Below, in pieces: positions 17,027-23,952 of a stretch of DNA of 31,404 bases (position 1 is the stretch's first letter; each line of letters opens with the position of its first letter). The DNA lies in IMG/VR virus record IMGVR_UViG_3300008050_000013, positions 1 through 31,404 of that record; one strand, 5' to 3'. The DNA comes from a virus. The position numbers were made by a program, and so were the translations under genes. The notes beneath the pieces were generated by a model. The model was given only the letters and a program-made list of their open reading frames with translations. It did not search any database and had not been told where the DNA came from.

Positions 17027-17380
17027 ATGGCAAAAGCAGTTCCAACACCACCAAGCAGCAAATATCGGTTCAACCCAGAGCATGAGGATGCAAGAGTGAG
17101 CATTCCTCTCCGGAGATGGGTTGTGACAGCAGATGAATTGACTGATCAACAGGCAGAGTTCATGTTGAGGAGGGGAACGTATGGCAATTTGATCGTGACC
17201 AAAGCGGAAGCAGAGAAGATCCGCAAAGGAATGGGTGCTAAATCAGCATCGATTGATGGAGGTTATGCAAAGAATACCATTGCAGAGTTGAAGGTAATAC
17301 TTGACGAGGCAGGCGTTGATCATTCTGGTGCAGATCGCAAGGCTGATTATGTTGCTTTGGCAGAAGGAATAGAGGACTAA
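17027..17380 (+). CDS. HeH/LEM-like domain protein (117 aa)
   Basis: I choose ATG 17027 (MAKAVPTPPSSKYRF), after the upstream terminator and an AT-rich leader. This gives 117 residues. The C-terminal 35 residues (NTIAELKVILDEAGVDHSGA, ending DRKADYVALAEG) fit the HeH/SAP-like helix-extended-helix fold, often found at the ends of phage head and connector proteins. It may contact DNA or other proteins. It precedes the portal gene by six bases, so a head-neck role is plausible. The N-terminal part is not recognised. Confidence 0.65.
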   Translation: MAKAVPTPPSSKYRFNPEHEDARVSIPLRRWVVTADELTDQQAEFMLRRGTYGNLIVTKAEAEKIRKGMGAKSASIDGGYAKNTIAELKVILDEAGVDHSGADRKADYVALAEGIED

Positions 17381-17386
17381 ATCCAG

Positions 17387-18748
17387 ATGGCTAAAATGCC
17401 CTCAAATAGCGATAAAAAAGGGAGGGTTGCGAAGTCATTTCTTCCAAAGTGGAACAGAGCCGCAGCCGTTTCACATAACAAGAGCCAGAGGCGATATGAT
17501 TATGGCAAGGATAATTTCCTGCCAAATCAGTTGTTAAAAGCGATTGAGGCGAGTGTTACCGCTACATCATGCCGAGCGAGAAAGTCTGAATTCATCGAGG
17601 GGAATGGGTTATCTGATCAGGCGATTGCTGATCTAATGATCAACCCAAAGCAAACAGCAGACGACTTGATCATGGAGGTTGCTGATGTGGTGTCAATATT
17701 TGAGGCATACTCATTGGTGGTGAAGTACAACAATGTCGGAGAGCCTGCAAACATCTATGTGATACCGTTTGAACTTGTCAGGAAAAATGACGATGGCACA
17801 TATTACTACAATGCGAAGTTGGTCGAGCAAAAGGATAAAAAGGCAGACAGAATAACGTACTTCCAATTTAATCCAAATGAGACTCCATCATCCAGACTCT
17901 CCAGAGTAGATCGCCAGATTGCTTTACATGGTGAGCAAATAGGGGATATTGTTTACATCTACAACAAGAGATCAGGGCAAAAGGAATACCCTATACCGGT
18001 ATCATGGGCAGCGATGGAGGAGGTTGAGGCTGATGCAGCTTTGGGCAAGATGGATTGGAGGAATGTGAAAAAGGGATTTCGTCCAGATGCAATCCTGACG
18101 ACCATTGGCAAAATGGATGATCAGGAGGAGGATGAGAGTGGATTGACAGAGCAGGATGCTTTCGACAAAGAGATGTCGAGGTTTACGGGAGAGAATGCTG
18201 CGCCTATAATGCACATGGAAGTTGCGAGTGCGGATCAGAAGCCACAACTTGACACATTCAGCCAAGAAAAAATCCTGAACTCTACGACAGAGGCGGCTGA
18301 TAGAGTTGGGAGGAGAGTGTGCAGAGGCATGGAAGTTCCGGAGGTATTAGTGCCCGGCTTTGCCAAGCAGGGGCAGTTAGGGAATGTGCAAGAGGTTAAG
18401 AACATTTTGCGGATGTATCAAAAGACCATTGGCAAAAAACAAAGGCTGATAGAGCGAGGCTTATCCATTGTGTTTCCGGATGTGGATTGGACGATTGAGC
18501 CTCTGGAGTTATTGGATGAGTTGCCTGATTGGGTGCAGGATGTAATGACATTACCAGAGAAACGGGATCTGGCAGGCTTAGAGCCTTTGGAGTCATCAGC
18601 CAATCAAGTTGCAGAAGCATTAGGAACAATATCTCCATTGGTAGCCACGAAGGTTCTGGAGAGAATGACTGATACAGAGATCAGAGGAATAGTGGATCTA
18701 CCAGAGAGGGATGAACCGGAGAGTAACCCAGAGCAAGGCGACCTATGA
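17387..18748 (+). CDS. Portal protein
   Basis: This 453-residue protein has the N-terminal phrase NFLPNQLLKAIEASVTATSC, then ARKSEFIEGNGL, seen in portals of Bacteroidota phages. It also has a mixed alpha/beta wing with repeated tyrosines (YVIPFELVRKNDDGTYYYNA) and a long helix-rich crown region (LGNVQEVKNILRMYQKTIGK). The tail is acidic and proline-rich. It would form the dodecameric ring through which terminase pumps DNA. It lies downstream of the capsid gene rather than before the protease, an unusual order. It overlaps the connector gene by ATGA. Confidence 0.8.
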   Translation: MAKMPSNSDKKGRVAKSFLPKWNRAAAVSHNKSQRRYDYGKDNFLPNQLLKAIEASVTATSCRARKSEFIEGNGLSDQAIADLMINPKQTADDLIMEVADVVSIFEAYSLVVKYNNVGEPANIYVIPFELVRKNDDGTYYYNAKLVEQKDKKADRITYFQFNPNETPSSRLSRVDRQIALHGEQIGDIVYIYNKRSGQKEYPIPVSWAAMEEVEADAALGKMDWRNVKKGFRPDAILTTIGKMDDQEEDESGLTEQDAFDKEMSRFTGENAAPIMHMEVASADQKPQLDTFSQEKILNSTTEAADRVGRRVCRGMEVPEVLVPGFAKQGQLGNVQEVKNILRMYQKTIGKKQRLIERGLSIVFPDVDWTIEPLELLDELPDWVQDVMTLPEKRDLAGLEPLESSANQVAEALGTISPLVATKVLERMTDTEIRGIVDLPERDEPESNPEQGDL

Positions 18749-19398
18749 TAACAAAGGAATACATCATTCAGTCAGTAGTTCCGATCAATAAGAATGTGAT
18801 CGATGACAAGCTGCTTCCATATATAGGCAAGGCGATACGGAAATTGCAATCCGTATTTGATGCGGATCTGTTTTCTGATCTGGAGGATCTTGCGGATCTG
18901 GAGTTGATTGATTGGAGTAAGAATAATGCTTATGTGGCAGATGATCAGGTGCTATTCAGCGAGTATGGAGTGGTGAAGGTTTGGAAGTCATTGACGACAA
19001 ACACAAATGAGAAACCATCTACAACCAATACTACAAATTGGGAAGAGGTAGAGTTGGGGACATTATTGGAGGGATATGTGAGACCGTATCTATCGCATGA
19101 CGTATATTGCGCTTATGCTGTCAATTCTGGCATTAATGTCAGTCATCAGGGTTTGCAGGAGATTCAAAATGAATCAGCGCAACAAGTTTCCGGTGTGAAG
19201 TTAGATGCCTACCTTAGCTACTGGCAGAATGAAAAGGCAGCATTAAAAAGATCGCTATACAAGTATTTTAGTGATATGGCTTATACGTTTGACAGTACGA
19301 CTTATGACAGTGTTGATGTTGATAAGCGGAGGACAGGATTTAAAATCAGAGCAACAGGAGTCAATAGACAGTTGCCAAACCAAGACATGATCTCATGA
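18745..19398 (+). CDS. Head-tail connector-like protein with carbohydrate-binding-like insert
   Basis: This 217-residue protein has N-terminal helices (YIIQSVVPINKNVIDDKLLP, then AIRKLQSVFDADLFSDLEDL) and C-terminal helices, as expected for gp6/DUF6712-type adaptors below the portal. Residues about 57-102 (WSKNNAYVADDQVLF, then VVKVWKSL, NEKP and NW) fit the short aromatic beta module of CBM5/12 type. The insert could decorate the neck. It overlaps portal and the following gene by ATGA, so the three are probably coupled. Confidence 0.6.
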   Translation: MITKEYIIQSVVPINKNVIDDKLLPYIGKAIRKLQSVFDADLFSDLEDLADLELIDWSKNNAYVADDQVLFSEYGVVKVWKSLTTNTNEKPSTTNTTNWEEVELGTLLEGYVRPYLSHDVYCAYAVNSGINVSHQGLQEIQNESAQQVSGVKLDAYLSYWQNEKAALKRSLYKYFSDMAYTFDSTTYDSVDVDKRRTGFKIRATGVNRQLPNQDMIS

Positions 19399-19712
19399 GT
19401 TTAACTTTCACAAGGGCAGGCATAAAGGCGCTGTTTGAGACTGGAGATGTTCCTACACAGTCAGATTTCTCAACATTCATCGATGCTTTTCCAATGATAT
19501 ACTCAGAGACAGTCACTCTGGTGGCTGACACTGATATGTCAGTAACGCACGATGCAGGAGAGAAAGCAAGAATAGTGCAAGTACTGAATAGTGATGGGGA
19601 GGAGTTGGGAGTGAGTTGGAGGAGAGATCCGGATGATGAAACAAATAAAGTGATCATAAATTCCGGAGTCAGCAAATCAAATGTGGAAATTAACATACTA
19701 TTGAAAGGATGA
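19395..19712 (+). CDS. Small structural protein (105 aa)
   Basis: This 105-residue protein has the N-terminal pattern ALFETGDVPTQSDFSTFIDA. A similar phrase (GDxPTxxxFxxLIDSF) recurs at the N-termini of virion-associated proteins in Bacteroidota phages. The rest is predicted beta strands (ETVTLVADTDMSVTHDAG onward). There is no signal peptide. It overlaps both neighbours by ATGA. It probably forms part of the neck or a fibre attachment; the precise role is unknown. Confidence 0.5.
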   Translation: MSLTFTRAGIKALFETGDVPTQSDFSTFIDAFPMIYSETVTLVADTDMSVTHDAGEKARIVQVLNSDGEELGVSWRRDPDDETNKVIINSGVSKSNVEINILLKG

Positions 19713-20686
19713 AAAAATTGACATTTTGCTTAATGATGTTGGTGACTGTTCTGGAGGTGTCTGCACAAGATGGACATATCCGATATAGAGAACAGGGCAA
19801 CACAAAGATATTCGGCAGGGATGTGATGGTGCGAACTGACCACACTAATTTAGATACCTTGACAAGTGTTTACAATGGCAGTTTTGCGTATGATACGACC
19901 AACGAGGTGGTGGTGTTTTATGATGGTTCTAAATGGACTGATGTGGCAACCTCTAATGGGGGAACGTGGACTTATGAAGCAGATAGCTTAACGACATCAG
20001 CAAAACTAGTAGGGATAGGAACAACAGCACCAAGTTCAACCTTTCACATTGATGCAGCCGTCACGAATGACACGCCAATAATTACAGTTGAAAATACGGC
20101 AGGAGATGTCCAGATCTTTAGAGTGGACGAGAATCCAGAAGGGACAACGACATCTGGGTCGATTGGTGACATTGCTATTGATGGGACAAATGGCAATATT
20201 TATATTAAACACACAGGCTCAGAAACCAACACCGGTTGGGAGAACATCTACCACTCTGTGCAGATGGGTGAAATTTATAGCGAAACGGAAACAACCATAA
20301 CAGGAAGTAGTTCAACAAAGACGCTGATTGATAACACCACAACATTAAGTAGCAACAGCATGGGTGATTGGGATAGCCCAAGCGATGGGCGGTTACGTTA
20401 TACAGGAACTAAAACCATGACCTTTCATGCAGGAGCAACAATCTCATTCAAATCAACCGCAGGAAACAACCAACAGATTGAGTTGGAAATGAGAAAAAAT
20501 GGGACGAAGATAACAGGCTCAAAAGTATTGTCAACGGCCGATAATGCAGAGTATGCCAGTACGGCAATACACATATTTGCGCAACTTGCGACAAACGACT
20601 ATTTAGAAATCTATGTTATCAATAATACGGGCAGCAATAACGTTGTTGTAAACTCGTTCAACCTCTTTAATATGAGTTTGAGATAA
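19709..20686 (+). CDS. Fibre-like protein with signal peptide (325 aa)
   Basis: This 325-residue protein starts with a typical signal peptide: basic MKK, a hydrophobic core and a predicted cleavage after VSA before QDG. It is followed by phrases seen in trimeric fibres (NGSFAYDTTNEVVVFYDGSK, KLVGIGTTAPSSTFHIDA). The C-terminus looks like a jelly-roll (C1q/TNF-like) head. Export of a fibre by the host secretion system is unusual for a tailed phage. The protein could act in the periplasm or at the surface rather than in the virion. It overlaps its upstream neighbour by ATGA. Confidence 0.6.
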   Translation: MKKLTFCLMMLVTVLEVSAQDGHIRYREQGNTKIFGRDVMVRTDHTNLDTLTSVYNGSFAYDTTNEVVVFYDGSKWTDVATSNGGTWTYEADSLTTSAKLVGIGTTAPSSTFHIDAAVTNDTPIITVENTAGDVQIFRVDENPEGTTTSGSIGDIAIDGTNGNIYIKHTGSETNTGWENIYHSVQMGEIYSETETTITGSSSTKTLIDNTTTLSSNSMGDWDSPSDGRLRYTGTKTMTFHAGATISFKSTAGNNQQIELEMRKNGTKITGSKVLSTADNAEYASTAIHIFAQLATNDYLEIYVINNTGSNNVVVNSFNLFNMSLR

Positions 20687-20913
20687 TGGAGTTTTTCAAG
20701 GATCATAATGGCAAAGACAGCAGCTCGAGGTTGACATCATTCGTGGTGGTGGTCTCTGCATTATTGATGTCCGAGCAAGTGTTGATCTTTGCCTATTTGA
20801 TGAAGTCCGACATAATACTTGCAGCAAGTGCAGCCGGCACGACATTCGTTACTATCGGAGGGGCATCGATGTATTTCATGTATAATCAAAAGAAATCAGA
20901 AACAAACGACTAA
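20686..20913 (+). CDS. Holin-like two-helix membrane protein (75 aa)
   Basis: This 75-residue protein has two hydrophobic segments, about residues 15-39 and 42-66, with charged ends (MEFFKDHNGKDSS and NQKKSETND). This is the size and shape of a class II holin, which would make pores for the endolysin. It starts at the upstream stop (TAATG) and opens the lysis block. Similar short proteins with a KDHNGK-type start are common in Bacteroidota phages. The identity as holin is inferred from topology and place. Confidence 0.5.
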   Translation: MEFFKDHNGKDSSSRLTSFVVVVSALLMSEQVLIFAYLMKSDIILAASAAGTTFVTIGGASMYFMYNQKKSETND

Positions 20914-20925
20914 AAATCAAAGATC

Positions 20926-21306
20926 ATGGCACACGTACACAACGGTACAATAGTTCAACTTCCTGCATCCAGAGTTCCGGATGATTACACATTACCCTCA
21001 ACATCAGAGATCACTGATTGGGAGTATGATAGTGGAGAGAGGGAGTTGAGTGTATTGAAGGCAACGGTAGAGGATAGTGATAAAGCCACGACTCTTGGCA
21101 ATATCATCGACAACGGGACGATCGGAATAGATAAACAAGTGGAGGATCTGATCGCAGCAGAATTCGATGTAACAAATACCGTTACAAGCTATGCTGTTCT
21201 GTCGATGATAAAGAGCAATATTGAGGCTTCTGATAGTACAGACTTCTATAATGACACAGCAGTAAGTTATGTTTGCACAGTCCGGTTTTATGTGAAATCA
21301 GTATAA
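20926..21306 (+). CDS. Hypothetical protein (126 aa)
   Basis: This 126-residue soluble protein has an A-rich leader (CTAAAAATCAAAGATC before ATG). The N-terminal part reads like beta strands (NGTIVQLPASRVPDDYTLPS), with an acidic central helix and a C-terminal strand (YVCTVRFYVKSV). There is no signal peptide or membrane segment. The neighbours are lysis-type genes, but the content looks more like a virion or accessory protein. I do not recognise it. Confidence 0.55.
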   Translation: MAHVHNGTIVQLPASRVPDDYTLPSTSEITDWEYDSGERELSVLKATVEDSDKATTLGNIIDNGTIGIDKQVEDLIAAEFDVTNTVTSYAVLSMIKSNIEASDSTDFYNDTAVSYVCTVRFYVKSV

Positions 21307-21313
21307 CCCTATT

Positions 21314-21337
21314 TGTTAACCTTTGGAACTGTTAACA
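21314..21337 (+). promoter_or_regulatory. Hairpin overlapping a start codon
   Basis: TGTTAAC (21314-21320) pairs with GTTAACA (21331-21337) over a ten-base loop. The last paired A is the first base of ATG 21337. If folded, the stem would partly hide the start of the XhlA-like gene and might delay its translation. Confidence 0.4.
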
Positions 21338-21555
21338 TGGAGGAAATGGATCAGCTTAAAAGAGATGTAGCCGAGATCAAGAGTGCATTGATAGGTAACA
21401 AGGAAATGAACCAGAAAGGATTGGTTCACAAAGTGGATTGCAATGCGCGATACATTGAAAAGGATAAGCAATTCAAGCAGAAAGCCGTTGGAGTTATCGC
21501 AGGCATTCAATTGATGATCGGTGCTTTTGTTACGTGGTTCAAGCTGAAAGTGTGA
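21337..21555 (+). CDS. XhlA-like membrane protein with coiled coil (72 aa)
   Basis: I choose ATG 21337 (MEEMDQLKRDVAEIKSAL) over an in-frame TTG at 21313. The N-terminal two thirds are a charged helix, and the C-terminus has one membrane segment (VGVIAGIQLMIGAFVTWF). This order matches haemolysin XhlA-like proteins, which anchor to the membrane and help holin or endolysin action. It lies in the lysis block, and its TGA stop overlaps the next start as TGATG, so the two are probably coupled. Confidence 0.55.
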   Translation: MEEMDQLKRDVAEIKSALIGNKEMNQKGLVHKVDCNARYIEKDKQFKQKAVGVIAGIQLMIGAFVTWFKLKV

Positions 21556-21776
21556 TGACTTGGCTAAAATCCAACCTAAAGGAGATTTTGGCGGTTTTGA
21601 CAGTTGTGGGTGGTGGTCTGGGATATGTTGCGGATCTTGTCTATGATAATGGGGTGAATAGTGGAACGATTAAAACATCAAAGGAATACCAACCAAAAGT
21701 TGACACACTAAATGCGAAACTCAATCGGGTATCTGGTCGCGCTGCTGTTTGGAAGTTGCAGCTTGACGACTGTTAA
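21555..21776 (+). CDS. Candidate inner-membrane spanin (73 aa)
   Basis: I choose ATG 21555 over an upstream in-frame GTG because it overlaps the previous stop. The 73-residue product has one membrane segment near the N-terminus (LKEILAVLTVVGGGLGYVAD) and then a periplasm-directed helical tail (YQPKVDTLNAKLNRVSGRAA). The 3' end overlaps, in another frame, a gene with a lipoprotein-like signal. This is the architecture of a two-component Rz/Rz1-type spanin pair that would fuse inner and outer membranes in the last step of lysis. The call is inferred from structure alone. Confidence 0.45.
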   Translation: MTWLKSNLKEILAVLTVVGGGLGYVADLVYDNGVNSGTIKTSKEYQPKVDTLNAKLNRVSGRAAVWKLQLDDC

Positions 21777-21999
21777 TGCACAGGACAGGAATGATCTACG
21801 AGGGTATGATCGAGAGCAAAAAGCGATTATCATCTATGACGATGGGAGAGGATCTCCGGTTGATACTGTTCTGGTGAGAGATGTTCTGGAGGTGAACCGG
21901 AATACTCCTGTAAGCAACCAATACATCACGAATGAGGAGATCTTTGAATTGATGGAGGAGGAGGAGTTGATGAGGGAACAACGAGAAATACCAGAATAA
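21712..21999 (+). CDS. Candidate outer-membrane spanin lipoprotein (95 aa)
   Basis: This 95-residue ORF starts inside the previous gene, 65 bases before that gene ends, in the +1 frame. The N-terminus has a hydrophobic core with ALLFGSCS, a lipobox-like cysteine in the style of Bacteroidota lipoproteins. It continues to VNA-QDR, which would also suit signal peptidase I. The mature part is acidic and helical at the end (EEIFELMEEEELMREQREIPE, residues 75-95). With the upstream single-pass protein it fits an overlapping spanin pair. If the cysteine is not lipidated, it would instead be a soluble periplasmic protein. Confidence 0.5.
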   Translation: MRNSIGYLVALLFGSCSLTTVNAQDRNDLRGYDREQKAIIIYDDGRGSPVDTVLVRDVLEVNRNTPVSNQYITNEEIFELMEEEELMREQREIPE

Positions 22000-22000
22000 C

Positions 22001-22480
22001 ATGAGCCATATATTTGGAAAAAAATCACAGGAAAGGATAGACACTTGCCAGAGGGATCTGATCAGCATCATGCAGTTAGCCATACAGAGATCATCTGTGG
22101 ACTTTGGTGTGTCGCAGGGTGCAAGATCATGGGATCAACAGTTGGATTATTTCCAACAGGGCAAGAGCAAGTTAGATCCAAGATTGGAAAAGAACAAGAG
22201 CAGGGCAAAGCATGTAGTGGGGAATGGTTGGAGAGAGTTGAGTGAGGCGGTTGACATCTACATCTACCATCCAGATTATGAAACGCGCAAGAAGTTGGCT
22301 TATGACATTGGATCTCTTTGCTATGTCGCAGGAGTTGTCCAGAGTTGTGCAAGGGAGTTGTTCGACATGGGAGAGATCTCGCATCTGATCCGGTGGGGAG
22401 GAAATTGGGACAAGGATGGAGTCATCCTGCATGATCAGACTTTTGATGACCTTCCACATTTCGAGTTGTACCGACCATGA
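22001..22480 (+). CDS. Endolysin, M15-family peptidase
   Basis: This 159-residue protein is of usual length for VanY/M15-type phage endolysins, which cleave peptide bonds in peptidoglycan. Expected zinc ligands are visible: H71 (RAKHVVGNG), D85 (EAVDIY) and H153 (DLPHFEL), with E155 or a nearby acid as base. WGGNWD (132-137) and a start of the type SQGARSWDQQLDYFQQGKS are also typical. There is no signal peptide, so it depends on a holin. It follows the spanin-like pair by one base and overlaps the next gene by ATGA. Confidence 0.85.
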   Translation: MSHIFGKKSQERIDTCQRDLISIMQLAIQRSSVDFGVSQGARSWDQQLDYFQQGKSKLDPRLEKNKSRAKHVVGNGWRELSEAVDIYIYHPDYETRKKLAYDIGSLCYVAGVVQSCARELFDMGEISHLIRWGGNWDKDGVILHDQTFDDLPHFELYRP

Positions 22481-23136
22481 GAATAGATGCAAAAATGATC
22501 CTGATTGCTGCGTTGATAGCGACAGTGATCGCATTGATCCTTGCTCGGGGTTGCAATCGCCCTCACGATGCCCCCGACAGGATTGATGTACAATTGATCT
22601 ATGATAGCATAACAAGAGTTGTAAGAGCAGAACTTCCATCGCATGACACCATATATCAGATAAAAGAGAGAGAGGTTGTAAGGTGGCAGGAAAAGACCGT
22701 ATTGAGATTTCTCACAGACACCTTTGTTCTGGACAAGAGTGACACTGTGCGAATAGTGGATCACTTTGTGAATGATGCAGTGATCTATGAGCAGACATTG
22801 AGAGATAGCTTATTGGAGGCAACGATCAGAGATACGATCTACCAGAACACTATTGTAGCGAGGGATTTCCGGTATAAGATATTGAAGCCGGTAAGTGAGG
22901 TAACGAACATATATAAGCCGGACAGATTCCAGTTAATTGCATCCTTTCAAACGGGTGCAGCAATCGGGTATGATCAAACCTTTCAAGGGATCTACGTGGG
23001 TGTAGATCTTGGTTTGAAGTTTAAGACCGGAACATATTTCAGTCTGGGATATATGGCAGGGAGTGATCACTTTGCGACCATTCGCGCAGGACAAGTGATC
23101 CGGTTTAAAAAGCGAACTTTTCTGCCCCATCTATGA
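22477..23136 (+). CDS. Membrane-anchored protein with periplasmic helix and beta end (219 aa)
   Basis: This 219-residue protein begins with a short basic part and a membrane segment (MILIAALIATVIALILARGC). A charged, coiled region with repeated DTI/DTV phrases follows, spanning about residues 35-145. The last 70 residues (FQLIASFQTGAAIGYDQTF, then YFSLGYMAGSDHFATIRAG) look like amphipathic beta hairpins of outer-membrane type. It is coupled to the endolysin by ATGA. One protein linking both membranes is the definition of a unimolecular spanin, so it competes with the 21555/21712 pair for that role. I do not recognise the family. Confidence 0.55.
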   Translation: MRIDAKMILIAALIATVIALILARGCNRPHDAPDRIDVQLIYDSITRVVRAELPSHDTIYQIKEREVVRWQEKTVLRFLTDTFVLDKSDTVRIVDHFVNDAVIYEQTLRDSLLEATIRDTIYQNTIVARDFRYKILKPVSEVTNIYKPDRFQLIASFQTGAAIGYDQTFQGIYVGVDLGLKFKTGTYFSLGYMAGSDHFATIRAGQVIRFKKRTFLPHL

Positions 23137-23365
23137 GGGCAACAAGATTGAGTTCATCCATTACGGATGACTCCTCCAATAATTGATCCGGAGATACTTT
23201 CTCTAACTTGGACAAGATCCTGCATAGCAAGATACGGTTGGTTTGAAGCATAGCGGAGTTGATGGATGTTTGATCCAATATGAATCGCTTTGCATCGATA
23301 CCAATAGCACCTGACCCCAATAGAAAGGAGAGGGCGTTGTCCATTTGTTTCTGATCATCTGACAT
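23105..23365 (-). CDS. Hypothetical minus-strand protein (86 aa)
   Basis: This 86-residue minus-strand ORF overlaps the end of the plus-strand 219-aa gene by 32 bases. Without it a gap of over 350 bases would remain. The translation has sensible alternation of helices (MDNALSFLLGSGAIGIDAKR, and LLCRILSKLEKVSPDQLLEE). No domain or membrane segment is recognised. Its upstream side carries GTAC-N6-ACTTAG, also present beside the ribbon-helix-helix gene, so the two may be co-regulated. It may be an early or regulatory protein, but that is a guess. Confidence 0.6.
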   Translation of the reverse strand: MSDDQKQMDNALSFLLGSGAIGIDAKRFILDQTSINSAMLQTNRILLCRILSKLEKVSPDQLLEESSVMDELNLVALIDGAEKFAF

Positions 23366-23503
23366 GAGTGCAATGTACTAAATAACTTAGATGCGATATT
23401 AAAATAAATTCAATATTTATCCACTGAATGCTTGTGCGGTAACTATGGATATATTATATTTGTTCTAAGAAAGTCAAACTAAAAACACCGAAAACACAAA
23501 GCA
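23366..23503. other. Divergent intergenic region, possible origin and early control region
   Basis: This is the largest gene-free, AT-rich gap near the early genes. It holds GTAC-N6-ACTTAG (23375-23390), an AT-rich run (about 23395-23420), a DnaA-box-like TTATCCACT (23417-23425, one mismatch to TTATCCACA) and the early promoter at 23430-23462. The phage encodes a DnaA-domain-IV-like protein. An origin here is possible, but a single imperfect box is thin evidence. Confidence 0.35.
23430..23462 (+). promoter_or_regulatory. Early promoter P1 (GCTTG-N20-TATATTTG)
   Basis: GCTTG (23430-23434), 20 bases, then TATATTTG (23455-23462) fits the Bacteroidota -33/-7 pattern. It is followed by TTCTAAG. 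The same design, with equal spacing, recurs at 27371 and 29384. Expected transcription begins about 23469, some 35 bases before the first early start at 23504. Confidence 0.85.
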
Positions 23504-23698
23504 ATGGAAGCACCAAAAGAAACAGTTAAGGATTACAACGAAGGGTTGGAAGGTATCGAGTTTTTAAGGGGGTTGGTAAAAACGTTCAATTGTAGAAACG
23601 AGTACCTAAACGGGAACAAAACCCCACACCAATTGATGAATGAATATATGAGGTACTTGAAAGATGAAACAGACATTGAGGGAAATAAATTAGACTAA
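23504..23698 (+). CDS. First early gene, hypothetical (64 aa)
   Basis: This 64-residue soluble protein is the first gene after promoter P1. The leader contains AACACCGA (23484-23491) and a second AACAC before the start, the recurring leader of this genome region. The protein looks helical (KDYNEGLEGIEFLRGLVKTF, ending with LMNEYMRYLKDETD), with no known motif. First-expressed small proteins in phages often act against host functions, but nothing here shows that directly. Confidence 0.6.
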   Translation: MEAPKETVKDYNEGLEGIEFLRGLVKTFNCRNEYLNGNKTPHQLMNEYMRYLKDETDIEGNKLD

Positions 23699-23716
23699 CC
23701 ATAAATAATAGGAATC

Positions 23717-23941
23717 ATGACAGCCAAGACACCCAATAATTATGCACGCAGAAATGCGGCAATAACATCTGAAAAGAGAGGATGCTATGAAGTTAGGTAC
23801 GAGTACTATTCTGCATTCATGAGTGTGATTGAGGGGAGAGATGTCTGGAATGTTGCAAATGATTGCTTTGAGACAAAACTGAAAGCATTGAATTTTATCC
23901 GGTTAAGTGATAACCAGAATCACAATACGTTGAAAAACTGA
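23717..23941 (+). CDS. Hypothetical early protein (74 aa)
   Basis: This 74-residue basic and aromatic protein has an A-rich leader (ATAAATAATAGGAATC before ATG). The pattern YEVRYEYYSAFMSVIEGRDV suggests a strand followed by a helix. No domain, membrane segment or signal peptide is seen. It is co-directional with P1 and closely follows the first early gene. The function is unknown. Confidence 0.55.
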   Translation: MTAKTPNNYARRNAAITSEKRGCYEVRYEYYSAFMSVIEGRDVWNVANDCFETKLKALNFIRLSDNQNHNTLKN

Positions 23942-23952
23942 AAAGGAGAGGG

